Position numbers and translations under genes: made by a program. Under the pieces are notes generated by a model. That model made no database searches. It was not told the origin of the DNA and saw only the letters and a program-made list of their open reading frames with translations. A DNA stretch of 15,925 nt, from positions 1 through 15,925 of the forward strand of contig CANRAQ010000019.1 of the NCBI GenBank assembly GCA_947628725.1, given 5' to 3'. This stretch comes from an uncultured Bacilli bacterium. GTDB lineage: Bacteria > Bacillota_I > Bacilli_A > RF39 > UBA660. Below are positions 1-6,958 of this stretch, piece after piece (within the stretch, counting starts at the first letter, position 1; every line of letters begins with the position of its first letter).

Positions 1-35
1 TATATCAGAAAAAATGAAAAAATAGAAATTCTTAT

Positions 36-64
36 TTTACTTTTTTTATATTATTTAGTATAAT
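36..64 (+). promoter_or_regulatory. SigA-type promoter of yidD
   Basis: TTTACT at 36-41 and a perfect TATAAT at 59-64 are separated by 17 bases. Transcription would begin about 7 bases after the -10 box, just before the ribosome binding site GGTG (71-74) of yidD. The same TTTACT -35 box recurs before other genes of the window, which supports the call. Confidence 0.75.
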
Positions 65-79
65 TAAGTTGGTGTTAAA

Positions 80-301
80 ATGAAATATATATTAATAGGT
101 TTTATAAGGGTATATCAAATGTTGCCATTTAAGTCACATTATGCGTGCAAATACATACCTACATGTTCAAATTACGCTATTGAAGCCATTAACACTTATG
201 GATGTATAAAAGGTTTAAGACTAACTTTTAAAAGAATAATTAGGTGTAATCCCCTATCTAAAGGTGGTTACGACCCAGTGATAAGGAGAATAGAAAAATG
301 A
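80..301 (+). CDS. yidD: YidD, membrane protein insertion efficiency factor
   Basis: This 73-residue protein is a YidD (DUF37/haemolytic domain family) protein, a small membrane-associated factor thought to help YidC/Sec insert proteins into the cytoplasmic membrane. The family core is visible: [11 protein letters not shown] at about residues 24-34, a conserved Gly-Cys/Lys-Gly turn near 41-45, an RxxRC segment (KRIIRCNP) near 52-59 and the closing KGGYDPV. Length is normal for the family (about 70-85). The start at ATG 80 is preceded by GGTG at 71-74 and a good promoter. In most bacteria yidD sits with rpmH, rnpA and yidC; here it is instead followed by a ZnuA-like lipoprotein gene, with the stop and next start overlapping as ATGA (298-301), so the two are translationally coupled. 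The family assignment is firm; the linkage to yidC is not visible here. Confidence 0.93.
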   Translation: MKYILIGFIRVYQMLPFKSHYACKYIPTCSNYAIEAINTYGCIKGLRLTFKRIIRCNPLSKGGYDPVIRRIEK

Positions 302-1149
302 AAAAATTAAAATTTTTAGGTATAGGTATAATACTATTTGGTTTAACTGGATGCTTAAATAGTAATTCTATGGATAATATAAATATAACTACATCAGTTT
401 ATCCTATCGAATATGTTGTAAATTCACTATATGGAAATCATAGTACCATAAGTAGTATTTATCCTAAAGATGATGAGGTTAACACATTTAAAGTAACTAA
501 TGTTTTACTAGAACAATATAGTGACACTGATTTATTTATTTTTAATGGAATTTCAGATGAAAAAAATTATGTTGATAAATTAAATAAAATAAATAAAAAT
601 TTAAAAATTATAGATGTCACTTCTAAAATGGATTATAAATATTCTATTGAAGAATTATGGTTAGATCCAAATAATTTACTTACAATAGCAAGTAAAACTA
701 AAGAAGGTTTTGAAGAATACATTAATAGTTCATATCTAACAAATGAAATAAATGAAAATTATGAAAAATTAAAAATTGAACTTACAAGTTTAGATGGTAA
801 ATATTATAGTTCTGTAGAAAACGCAAACAATAAAACTATTATAGTAAGTGACGATGCATTTAAATTCTTAGAAAAATATGGATTAACTGTCATATCAATA
901 GATCCGGATACTGTTAAAGATAGAGATAAAGATTTGGCAAATCAATTAATTTCAAATGGTACATGTGATTATGTATTCATAAAATATTTAGAAGATGAAA
1001 AATATGTAGATAGTGTAATAAATGGTGAATATGAAAAATTAGAATTATATTCTATGACAAATTTAAATAAAGTAGATATTGAAAATGTAGATTATATTGC
1101 TCTTATGAATAGAAACTTAGAAGAATTAAAGCAAGAATTATATAAATAA
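298..1149 (+). CDS. ZnuA/TroA-like lipoprotein lacking metal ligands
   Basis: This 283-residue protein has a lipoprotein signal peptide (Lys2-3, hydrophobic stretch, lipobox LTGC with Cys19), so it should be anchored on the outer face of the membrane. The rest follows the layout of the zinc/manganese substrate-binding proteins of ABC transporters (SBP_bac_9, ZnuA/TroA): ITTSVYPI near 30-37, DLFIFNGI near 78-85, a WLDP motif at 121-124, and [11 protein letters not shown] near 186-196. However, the positions that normally carry the metal ligands are changed. The His of the EPHxFEP motif is Asn62, the His of HxWLDP is Glu119, the His before AF is Asp185, and the late acidic ligand of the LDPL motif is a Tyr. 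There is no His-rich loop. No permease or ATPase gene lies beside it. It overlaps yidD by 4 bases. Family by pattern is well supported; a metal-uptake role is doubtful, so a non-metal ligand or another role is more likely. Confidence 0.8.
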   Translation: MKKLKFLGIGIILFGLTGCLNSNSMDNINITTSVYPIEYVVNSLYGNHSTISSIYPKDDEVNTFKVTNVLLEQYSDTDLFIFNGISDEKNYVDKLNKINKNLKIIDVTSKMDYKYSIEELWLDPNNLLTIASKTKEGFEEYINSSYLTNEINENYEKLKIELTSLDGKYYSSVENANNKTIIVSDDAFKFLEKYGLTVISIDPDTVKDRDKDLANQLISNGTCDYVFIKYLEDEKYVDSVINGEYEKLELYSMTNLNKVDIENVDYIALMNRNLEELKQELYK

Positions 1150-1173
1150 AAAGGAAAATCGTTTGATTTTCCT
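1146..1173. terminator. Shared terminator between convergent genes
   Basis: A 9-bp perfect stem (AGGAAAATC at 1152-1160, GATTTTCCT at 1165-1173) with a GTTT loop lies between the ZnuA-like gene and the convergent small gene at 1178-1354. On the minus strand the stem is followed directly by TTTTTATTT, a good intrinsic terminator for the small gene. On the plus strand the T-run only comes later (1184-1192), so it is weaker there. Confidence 0.7.
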
Positions 1174-1177
1174 CTTA

Positions 1178-1354
1178 TTAAACCTTTTTTTCGGTTTTTA
1201 ACAATTGTATTACTAATAAACCAATAATTGGTGTTAAGCAAATACCTATTGTTTGGATAATTCTATTACTTGTATTTAATAGAATTTCACATATAATTAT
1301 TAAGTTTAGCATCAAGATTAAACAACCTTTCGGTTCACTTATCATTTTTTTCAT
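1178..1354 (-). CDS. Small two-helix membrane protein (58 aa)
   Basis: This short gene encodes 58 residues from ATG 1354 to TAA 1180-1178. The ATG is preceded on the minus strand by AAGGAAGG about 4 bases upstream, and a near-consensus promoter lies at 1386-1414, so expression is likely although the frame is short. The protein begins with a basic, cytoplasmic-type stretch (MKKMISEPKG). A hydrophobic helix follows at about 11-27, then a polar turn NTSNR, a second hydrophobic helix at about 34-52 with TPIIGLLV, and a basic tail KTEKK. Both ends would face the cytoplasm. It ends in a terminator shared with the convergent ZnuA-like gene. I recognise no family. The gene fills most of the 320-base gap between the ZnuA-like gene and topA. 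Confidence 0.68.
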   Translation of the reverse strand: MKKMISEPKGCLILMLNLIIICEILLNTSNRIIQTIGICLTPIIGLLVIQLLKTEKKV

Positions 1355-1385
1355 AATTTCCTTCCTTTTCTAGATGACGATTAGT

Positions 1386-1414
1386 ATTATATCACATATT
1401 TTGACATTTGTAAA
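1386..1414 (-). promoter_or_regulatory. SigA-type promoter of the 58-aa gene
   Basis: On the minus strand TTTACA (1409-1414) and TATAAT (1386-1391) are separated by exactly 17 bases, one mismatch from consensus. It points at the small membrane-protein gene and lies between it and the topA terminator, so that gene is an independent transcription unit. Confidence 0.8.
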
Positions 1415-1442
1415 ATCGGAGGAAATCCCTTTAAAATAAAGG

Positions 1443-1473
1443 AAAAAATTGATGTATTAAGCATCAATTTTTA
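1443..1473 (-). terminator. Intrinsic terminator of topA
   Basis: An 11-bp perfect inverted repeat (1444-1454 and 1462-1472, arm AAAAATTGATG) with a 7-base loop overlaps the topA stop codon. On the minus strand the second arm ends in six Ts, which is the usual shape of a Rho-independent terminator. Confidence 0.82.
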
Positions 1474-3498
1474 TTTTACATAATCACAATTACTACATTT
1501 TGTAGTATTCTTTTTAGTAACTAACATATTGCCACAATTAGGACATTTATCCCCTGTTGGCATATCCCAATATGCTTCTTTACATTTTGGATAGTTATTA
1601 CATCCATAAAAGATTTTTCCTCTTTTACTTTTCTTCTCTACTATCTTTCCATCACATTTTGGACAATCACATATTTCCTTTATTTCCTTTTTCTCTTGCT
1701 TTATATATTTGCAATTTGGATAATTGCTGCAAGCTGTAAAATATCCATACTTACCTTTTCTTATTACAAGTGGATTTCCACACTCTGGACAATCCTCTCC
1801 TGTTTTTTCTGCTTCTTTTTTTGGCATATTATCAAATGCATTTTTTACACTAGGTTCAAATTCTTTATAGAATTCTTTTAATACTTTTACATAATCCTCG
1901 TTGCCATCTGCAATTTTATCTAAGTCACTTTCCATATTTGCTGTATATTCAACATTTATTAAATGACTGAAAAATTCTTGAAGTTTATCAGTGATTTCAA
2001 ATCCTGTCTGTGTTGGAACAAATTTTTTCTCAACTATATTAGCATACCCACGCTTTTTTATTATATCCATCGTAGTTGCATATGTACTTGGTCTACCTAT
2101 TCCAAGTTCTTCCATCTCTTTTATAAGTTTAGCCTCAGTATAACGAGATGGTGGTTTAGTAAAGTGTTGTTCCTTTGTTATATCTTTTGATACTAATACT
2201 TTAGAATTATACTTTTCTAAAGGAGGTAAAATTGTATCTTTAGTATCTTCATAATCTTTATATACTTTTAAATAACCATCAAAGTCTATTATTTGTCCTG
2301 TTGCCTTAAATTGATAATTATTATTATCTAATACTACAGTAGTATTTATTGTAGTTGCACTCTTCATTAAAGAAGCAAGCGCTCTATAATAAATCATTTT
2401 ATATAATTTATATTCATCATTAGTTAAATATGGTTTTACCGTTTCTGGAGTTCTATTTATACTTGTTGGTCTAATACCCTCGTGAGCATCTTGTACATTT
2501 TCTGTCTTTTTAGAAATTTTTATTTGACCTATATATTCTTTACCATATTTTGCTTCTATAAATTTATAAGTAGATGATACAAATTCATTAGAAAGTCTAA
2601 TTGAATCTGTACGCATATAAGTTATTAAACCTACAGTTTCATCTTCTAATTCTATTCCCTCATATAACTTTTGCGCTAGTTGCATGGTTTTTTTAGCATT
2701 AAATCCTAATTTATTAGATGCATCTTGTTGTAGTGTACTAGTTATATATGGTGGTCTAGATTGTTTCTGTTTACTTTTTTTATCTACACTTTCTATTTTA
2801 AAAGTATTAGTTAAACTATTTAATACTTCGTTTGCTTCTATTTCATTATTAATCTTAAAATCTTTATGATTATGATTGAATAGTTCTGCACTAAACTCAG
2901 GGAATATCGCTTCTATAGTCCAATATTCTTCTGGTTTAAATGCCATTATTTCTCTTTCTTTATCTACTATAAGTTTAAGCGCTACACTTTGAACTCTACC
3001 TGCAGATGATCCATCTGTTTTAGATTGAATTAATCTACTTAATCTAAATCCTATAATTCTATCTAAAATTCTTCTTGTCTCTTGACTATTAACTAGATTA
3101 TTATCTATCTTTCTTGAATTGTTAAAAGCATCTACAACTGCATTTTTAGTTATTTCATTAAATACTACTCTATCATAATCTTTGTCGTTTAAATCGAGAA
3201 CTGTCTTAAGATGCCAAGAAATAGCCTCTCCCTCACGGTCAGGGTCTGTTGCTAAAAAAACATGATTACATTTCTTTGCTTCTTTTTTTAGTTCATCTAT
3301 TACACTTTTTTTACCTTTTATAGTAACATAATCAGGTTTAAAATCATTTTCTACATCTACACCTAATCCATATTTACCATGTGTAGATAAATCTCTAACA
3401 TGTCCCTTACTTGATAAAACTTTATAATCACTACCTAAGTATTTTTCTATTGGCTTAGTTTTACTTGGTGATTCGACAATAACTAAATTTTTAGGCAT
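1471..3498 (-). CDS. topA: DNA topoisomerase I (type IA)
   Basis: TopA relaxes negatively supercoiled DNA through a transient 5'-phosphotyrosine link. In the 675-residue form, the Toprim domain spans about 1-115, with Glu9 in VIVESPSK and the Mg-binding DPDREGE at 85-91. GSSAGRVQS at 163-171 is the conserved type IA motif, and the active-site Tyr294 lies in GLITYMRTDS. Residues about 570-675 form three CxxC zinc ribbons (CPEC, CPKC, CPNC), as in Firmicute topoisomerase I. Start: an ATG at 3504 abuts the AGGAAG ribosome binding site with no spacer, whereas ATG 3498 lies 6 bases after it and opens with the usual MPKNLVIVESP, so 3498 is preferred. It has its own promoter (3524-3552) and terminator, so it is a single-gene unit. 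Length and motifs are normal. Confidence 0.97.
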   Translation of the reverse strand: MPKNLVIVESPSKTKPIEKYLGSDYKVLSSKGHVRDLSTHGKYGLGVDVENDFKPDYVTIKGKKSVIDELKKEAKKCNHVFLATDPDREGEAISWHLKTVLDLNDKDYDRVVFNEITKNAVVDAFNNSRKIDNNLVNSQETRRILDRIIGFRLSRLIQSKTDGSSAGRVQSVALKLIVDKEREIMAFKPEEYWTIEAIFPEFSAELFNHNHKDFKINNEIEANEVLNSLTNTFKIESVDKKSKQKQSRPPYITSTLQQDASNKLGFNAKKTMQLAQKLYEGIELEDETVGLITYMRTDSIRLSNEFVSSTYKFIEAKYGKEYIGQIKISKKTENVQDAHEGIRPTSINRTPETVKPYLTNDEYKLYKMIYYRALASLMKSATTINTTVVLDNNNYQFKATGQIIDFDGYLKVYKDYEDTKDTILPPLEKYNSKVLVSKDITKEQHFTKPPSRYTEAKLIKEMEELGIGRPSTYATTMDIIKKRGYANIVEKKFVPTQTGFEITDKLQEFFSHLINVEYTANMESDLDKIADGNEDYVKVLKEFYKEFEPSVKNAFDNMPKKEAEKTGEDCPECGNPLVIRKGKYGYFTACSNYPNCKYIKQEKKEIKEICDCPKCDGKIVEKKSKRGKIFYGCNNYPKCKEAYWDMPTGDKCPNCGNMLVTKKNTTKCSNCDYVK

Positions 3499-3523
3499 AC
3501 ACATCTTCCTTTTCTATTTATAA

Positions 3524-3552
3524 TTTATACACTATAAAATTATTCTTGTCAA
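3524..3552 (-). promoter_or_regulatory. SigA-type promoter of topA
   Basis: On the minus strand a perfect TTGACA (3547-3552) is followed after 17 bases by TATAAA (3524-3529). The start site would lie about 20 bases before the topA ATG. No clear operator or supercoiling-sensitive GC discriminator is visible. Confidence 0.8.
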
Positions 3553-3570
3553 CTATAATTATGAATATGA

Positions 3571-3597
3571 AAAGAAAAAGTGATTATTATTCACTTT
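3571..3597 (-). terminator. Terminator of the repeat-protein operon
   Basis: A 7-bp stem (AAAGTGA 3577-3583, TCACTTT 3591-3597) with a 7-base loop overlaps the stop codon of the repeat-protein gene and is followed on the minus strand by CTTTTTCTTTT. It closes the cluster that begins at 7840 and separates it from topA. Confidence 0.75.
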
Positions 3598-4295
3598 CTA
3601 TTATTTTTTAAAATATAAGTTTTCATATCATCTTTAATTTTATTTATGAACTGGTCATAAAAAATACAACCATCAAAATCTGTATAACTAGTACATACAT
3701 TATCCAAGTTACCTATTAGTACTGAATCACATAGTTTTGTAAAAAATAGAGTTTTATTTCTTATTTTTTGTAAATTTATATTTGCTCCCTTACTACCCGT
3801 AAAATCTGTTCCACAAATATAAACATCTTCAAAATCTCCTATTATTTCTACATCACTTAATTTTGTATCACATAAATTCTTTTTATATACTGTTTGTGGA
3901 TTTAGTTTTGCGCCGATACTTTCTGTAAAATCTGTTCCTATTACTACACAACCATCTAAAGATCCAGTAATTTCTACACCATATAATTTTGTTCTAACTA
4001 AGTTTTTATAATAAACTTTTTGCGGATTTATTTTTACACCTTTAGTACCTGTAAAATCAAATTCTCTAACATCTACATTATCAAAATCTATATTGCTAAA
4101 ATCAATTTTTTTATATAAACTTTTATACTTATCTCTAATTTTATAACATACTTTTTCATCTTTAAATATTATTCTTTTTAACAATTTTATATCGACATTA
4201 TTTAATAATAACTTCTTTTTTGATTCATATTTGGCTAATAAAGAAAAAAAGTGCGCTGAAAGTTCTTCTATTATATTTTCATCATATATTATCAT
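3591..4295 (-). CDS. Pentapeptide-like 42-residue repeat protein
   Basis: This 234-residue protein has two parts. Residues 1-65 are a charged, likely helical region rich in Lys, Glu and Leu. Residues about 66-210 are an array of short beta-strand-like units, related in pattern to pentapeptide repeats and expected to fold as a beta-solenoid. Inside it three exact-length 42-residue repeats (79-120, 121-162, 163-204) share the pattern DFTxSxGAxINPQxVYxKNLxxTKL, then a hydrophobic VEIxGxxDxVxIxG stretch. A fourth begins at 205 (TDFDGC). No signal peptide or membrane helix is seen, so it is probably cytoplasmic. Its ATG shares one base with the stop of the activase gene (TAATG at 4297-4293), so translation is coupled, and the hairpin at its stop ends the operon. 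The function is unknown; the coupling suggests a scaffold or partner for the activase, but that is inference. Similar repeat proteins occur in Firmicutes as pentapeptide-repeat hypotheticals. Confidence 0.8.
   Translation of the reverse strand: MIIYDENIIEELSAHFFSLLAKYESKKKLLLNNVDIKLLKRIIFKDEKVCYKIRDKYKSLYKKIDFSNIDFDNVDVREFDFTGTKGVKINPQKVYYKNLVRTKLYGVEITGSLDGCVVIGTDFTESIGAKLNPQTVYKKNLCDTKLSDVEIIGDFEDVYICGTDFTGSKGANINLQKIRNKTLFFTKLCDSVLIGNLDNVCTSYTDFDGCIFYDQFINKIKDDMKTYILKNNRK
3684..4061 (-). repeat. Three tandem 126-bp coding repeats
   Basis: Three in-frame units of 126 bases (42 codons) encode the solenoid repeats of the protein at 3591-4295. Short identical words such as GTAAAATCTGTTCC (plus strand) recur near 3797 and 3927 with a diverged copy near 4051. 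The units have diverged at DNA level, so the duplication is old. Confidence 0.75.
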
Positions 4296-5239
4296 TATAT
4301 TTTAATTCCACTACCTTTCTCACATCTATTTCCAAATGAATCTATTAGTTTATCATCTTTTAATATTCTAACTATTTCACAGTTATTAGAACATCCCTTA
4401 CATTCATAGCCTTTTGTTTCAAATTTTATGTTATCTATATTTAAATTAAATTCTTTATTACTTCCTTCTTTAGATGATAATATAGCCGCACCGATTGCTC
4501 CCATAAGATGGCTATTATTATCAACTATAACCTTAGTATTAAGTACTTCATTAAAATATTTTACTACTCCTACATTCTTGCTTACTCCACCCTGAAATAC
4601 TATTGGTTCTCTTAATTTTTTACCTTTACCAACATTATTTAAATAATTTAATACGACACTTTTACAAAGTCCTGCAACTATATCTTCTTTTTTATATCCA
4701 AGTTGTGCTTTATGTATTAAATCAGATTCTGCAAATACTGTACATCTTGCGGCTATTTTTACAGGATTTTTTGAACTTATTGCAAGTTTACCAAAATCGT
4801 TTATATCAACGCCTATTCTTTTTGATTGACTAGATAAAAATGATCCTGTTCCCGCTGCACATAATGTGTTCATAGCGTAATCTGTTATAATACCATTATT
4901 TAACATTATTATTTTAGAATCCTGACCACCTATTTCTAGTATAGTACGGCAATCAGGATAATAATTAAGTGTTCCATAGGCATGGCATATTATTTCATTT
5001 TTTACTACATTTGCCCCAAGCATAAGCCCAATAAGTTTTCTTGCGCTCCCTGTTGTTCCTATTCCTGATAATATGTATCCTTCAGGTATTGTTAGAGTCT
5101 TCATAAGTTTTTTTACTGCCTCTATCGGATTACCTAAAGTCCATATATAATTTGATGACAATATATTATAATAAGAATCTATTATAACTCCTTTAGTAGA
5201 AATAGATCCTATATCGACACCTAAATAACATTTATTCAT
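4295..5239 (-). CDS. Acyl-CoA dehydratase activase (HgdC/BadF-type ATPase)
   Basis: This 314-residue protein belongs to the ASKHA-fold BadF/BadG/BcrA/BcrD ATPases. The archetype HgdC is a homodimer that holds one [4Fe-4S] cluster between subunits and uses ATP hydrolysis to push a low-potential electron into a dehydratase or reductase partner. Visible are the first phosphate loop GVDIGSISTKG (7-17), a second nucleotide motif IGGQDSK (103-109), and the two cluster cysteines Cys127 (NTLCAAGTG) and Cys166 (AARCTVFAESD), spaced as in HgdC. The FQGGVSKN segment (215-222) follows. The C-terminal tail adds Cys280, Cys283, Cys287 and Cys306 (CKGCSNNC and NRC), a feature of the large activase proteins rather than of HgdC itself. 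The gene overlaps the preceding dehydratase-like gene by 8 bases (start ATG 5239, GAGGAAAAG just upstream) and is coupled to the repeat-protein gene. The likely partner is the product of 5232-6296. The family is certain; the substrate is not. Confidence 0.93.
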   Translation of the reverse strand: MNKCYLGVDIGSISTKGVIIDSYYNILSSNYIWTLGNPIEAVKKLMKTLTIPEGYILSGIGTTGSARKLIGLMLGANVVKNEIICHAYGTLNYYPDCRTILEIGGQDSKIIMLNNGIITDYAMNTLCAAGTGSFLSSQSKRIGVDINDFGKLAISSKNPVKIAARCTVFAESDLIHKAQLGYKKEDIVAGLCKSVVLNYLNNVGKGKKLREPIVFQGGVSKNVGVVKYFNEVLNTKVIVDNNSHLMGAIGAAILSSKEGSNKEFNLNIDNIKFETKGYECKGCSNNCEIVRILKDDKLIDSFGNRCEKGSGIKI

Positions 5240-6296
5240 TTCTTTTCCTCATTTCAATCATATCATAAAATGCCTCTAGTCTAGTTTCAAATCCCACATT
5301 AGATGTATTTGCATCCATACTAAGAAATAATACAGGCATATTAGATTCTTCACACATTTTATTAATTATTCCCATACTACCTATTTCTGGAGTACAGAAA
5401 CTAGACTTTATATGTATTATTCCATCATATTTATTATCTATTAAATATTTAGTGTAATATATATTATCCATCGCATCCGCACCCATTTTATATTTTATAT
5501 TATTAAGTTTCTTAAGATATTTTTTAGTCTTTCTACCTTTTTCAAAAAGTAAATAAGTTACATTAGTAAATCTTTTTACCTCTACTCCAAAGTCTTCTAA
5601 CATATTTTCTATATAATTATTCGCATATGGTTCCATAAGTGTATAAAGTTCCCCTATAACACCTATTTTAATATTATTTTCAGGCTTATTTATATTTATG
5701 TTTTTTATAAGTTTTTTATACTTTCTATACACTATATTAAGTCCTATATATGTTTTTACTTTACTAAATTTTTTAAGCATCTCATCGTATACTTTCTTAA
5801 ATTCTCCTTTATTTATTTCATATGCTGCATTTTCTCTTATATAATCTTCTATTTTATCCATATATTTTACCATTTTTACTGTTATACCAAAGTAATATAT
5901 AGTTTTTATTTTACTTAATTTTGGATTTATCTCTTTTAAAATTCTATATATTTTTTTTATATCTGTATGTCCTTTACTTACTAGATTATAATAATCAAAT
6001 TTATATCCTAAATCACTTAGTATTTTTTGTTGCAGTTCATAATAATAACCATACCTACAACCTCCACCCATCTGTACTAATATATTTGCTTCCTCATCTA
6101 GACATTCAATAAAAGTTCCCAGTGTATATTTAAACGGTGTGCATACAAAGTCTGGGCTGTTTTTACTTCCTAGTTCTATAGTTTTACTTGTAATCGCAGG
6201 AGGCTTTAGAATTTTACAGTTGCTTATTTTAGAAAACAAGAAACTACTAGGTACATAATAATTACCCATAAGTGGGAATGCAACTACCTTATCCAT
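5232..6296 (-). CDS. 2-hydroxyacyl-CoA dehydratase/DUF2229-like FeS protein
   Basis: This 354-residue protein matches the CoA activase/dehydratase-like half of the giant activase proteins and is related to the HgdB/BcrC/double-cubane protein group. The start FPLMGNYYVPS (7-17) and ELGSKNSPDFVCTPFKYTLG (41-60) are typical of the group, as is the MGGGCRYGYYYELQ segment (76-89). Near the C-terminus come CTPEIGS (301-307), MPVLFLSMDANTS (320-332) and ETRLEAFYDM (337-346). Cys52, Cys80 and Cys301 are the natural candidates for cluster ligands, with Cys27, Cys65 and Cys315 also present. The usual GxCRxGYY motif is intact. It starts at ATG 6296 after GGTG, and overlaps the activase by 8 bases, so the pair is probably one complex in which the activase donates electrons to this protein. 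No separate classical alpha and beta dehydratase subunits are present. The substrate is unknown; see the operon finding for a lipid hypothesis. Confidence 0.85.
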   Translation of the reverse strand: MDKVVAFPLMGNYYVPSSFLFSKISNCKILKPPAITSKTIELGSKNSPDFVCTPFKYTLGTFIECLDEEANILVQMGGGCRYGYYYELQQKILSDLGYKFDYYNLVSKGHTDIKKIYRILKEINPKLSKIKTIYYFGITVKMVKYMDKIEDYIRENAAYEINKGEFKKVYDEMLKKFSKVKTYIGLNIVYRKYKKLIKNININKPENNIKIGVIGELYTLMEPYANNYIENMLEDFGVEVKRFTNVTYLLFEKGRKTKKYLKKLNNIKYKMGADAMDNIYYTKYLIDNKYDGIIHIKSSFCTPEIGSMGIINKMCEESNMPVLFLSMDANTSNVGFETRLEAFYDMIEMRKRNE

Positions 6297-6321
6297 ATTA
6301 TCACCAATTAAGTATATGAAT

Positions 6322-6348
6322 AAAAAAAATAAGTATTAAACTTATTTT
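6322..6348 (-). terminator. Internal terminator after plsC
   Basis: A 9-bp perfect stem (AAAATAAGT 6326-6334, ACTTATTTT 6340-6348) with a 5-base loop is followed on the minus strand by eight Ts. It lies between plsC and the dehydratase-like gene. No strong promoter is visible in the remaining 25 bases (only TATACT as a -10 with a weak TTTAAT 18 bases upstream, inside the hairpin), so it probably acts as a leaky attenuator that sets expression of the downstream genes. Confidence 0.7.
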
Positions 6349-6351
6349 AAA

Positions 6352-6930
6352 TTATTTTAAAATTAATTCTTTTACTTTGTCTTCTAAATACTTATTTTCA
6401 TCTTCTACTTTAACTAAATTCATATCTATAGCCTTGCCTATATTTATTGTCAAGTTAGATCTAAATTTATAATCTCCACTTATTCCAAATGGGACTATTA
6501 AAGAATTGGTTTTCTTTGCAATTTTAGTTACACCATTTTTAAATGGTAATAAAGTATCACTTGTTTTATTTCTAGTTCCTTCTGGAAATATTCCAAGTAT
6601 TTTTCCATCTTTTAATATACTTAATGATGTTTTAATCGCATTTATATCTAAAGTTTCTCTATCTATTGGGAATGCGCCAAGGCGTGTAAAAATATAATTA
6701 GTTATTTTATGATCAAATAGTTCCTTTTTTGCCATAAAATATATTTCATCTTTTACACACATGGCTAATAAAGGTATATCCCATAATGATTTATGGTTTC
6801 CAACTAATATATATGGTTTTTCTGGTATATTTTCGATACCATTTATTTTAGGATTATAAATTAATTTAATTGGTACCTTTAATATATTTCTAACAGCCTT
6901 ATAAAAAGTTATATTTATTTTATTTTCCAT
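6352..6930 (-). CDS. plsC: PlsC-type 1-acylglycerol-3-phosphate acyltransferase
   Basis: The protein transfers an acyl chain to lysophosphatidic acid or a similar lysolipid at the membrane. In the 192-residue form the four acyltransferase motifs are in order: NHKSLWD (45-51, catalytic His46 and Asp51 of the HX4D box), GAFPIDR (85-91), FPEGTR (115-120) and IVPFGISG (145-152). Length is typical of short bacterial PlsC. Start: the longest frame opens at 6954, but AAAGGAG lies inside that extension, 7 bases before ATG 6930, so 6930 is preferred and the protein begins MENKINIT. It follows the DUF2229-type gene after 28 bases and must be co-transcribed with it. A hairpin terminator follows. The unusual point is the setting, between two subunits of a radical-type iron-sulfur enzyme. 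It could be the only PlsC of the cell or one dedicated to the neighbouring pathway; this window cannot tell. Confidence 0.93.
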   Translation of the reverse strand: MENKINITFYKAVRNILKVPIKLIYNPKINGIENIPEKPYILVGNHKSLWDIPLLAMCVKDEIYFMAKKELFDHKITNYIFTRLGAFPIDRETLDINAIKTSLSILKDGKILGIFPEGTRNKTSDTLLPFKNGVTKIAKKTNSLIVPFGISGDYKFRSNLTINIGKAIDMNLVKVEDENKYLEDKVKELILK

Positions 6931-6958
6931 AAGTTCTCCTTTTTTTACAATCATTATA

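Noticed and set aside
1..35. Imperfect AT-rich hairpin followed by Ts upstream of yidD, as a terminator of an upstream gene
   Set aside because: The pairing needs a bulge and is almost all A-T. The T-run is better explained as the spacer of the yidD promoter.
6931..6954. N-terminal extension of PlsC from ATG 6954
   Set aside because: The extension contains the AAAGGAG site of the real start at 6930.
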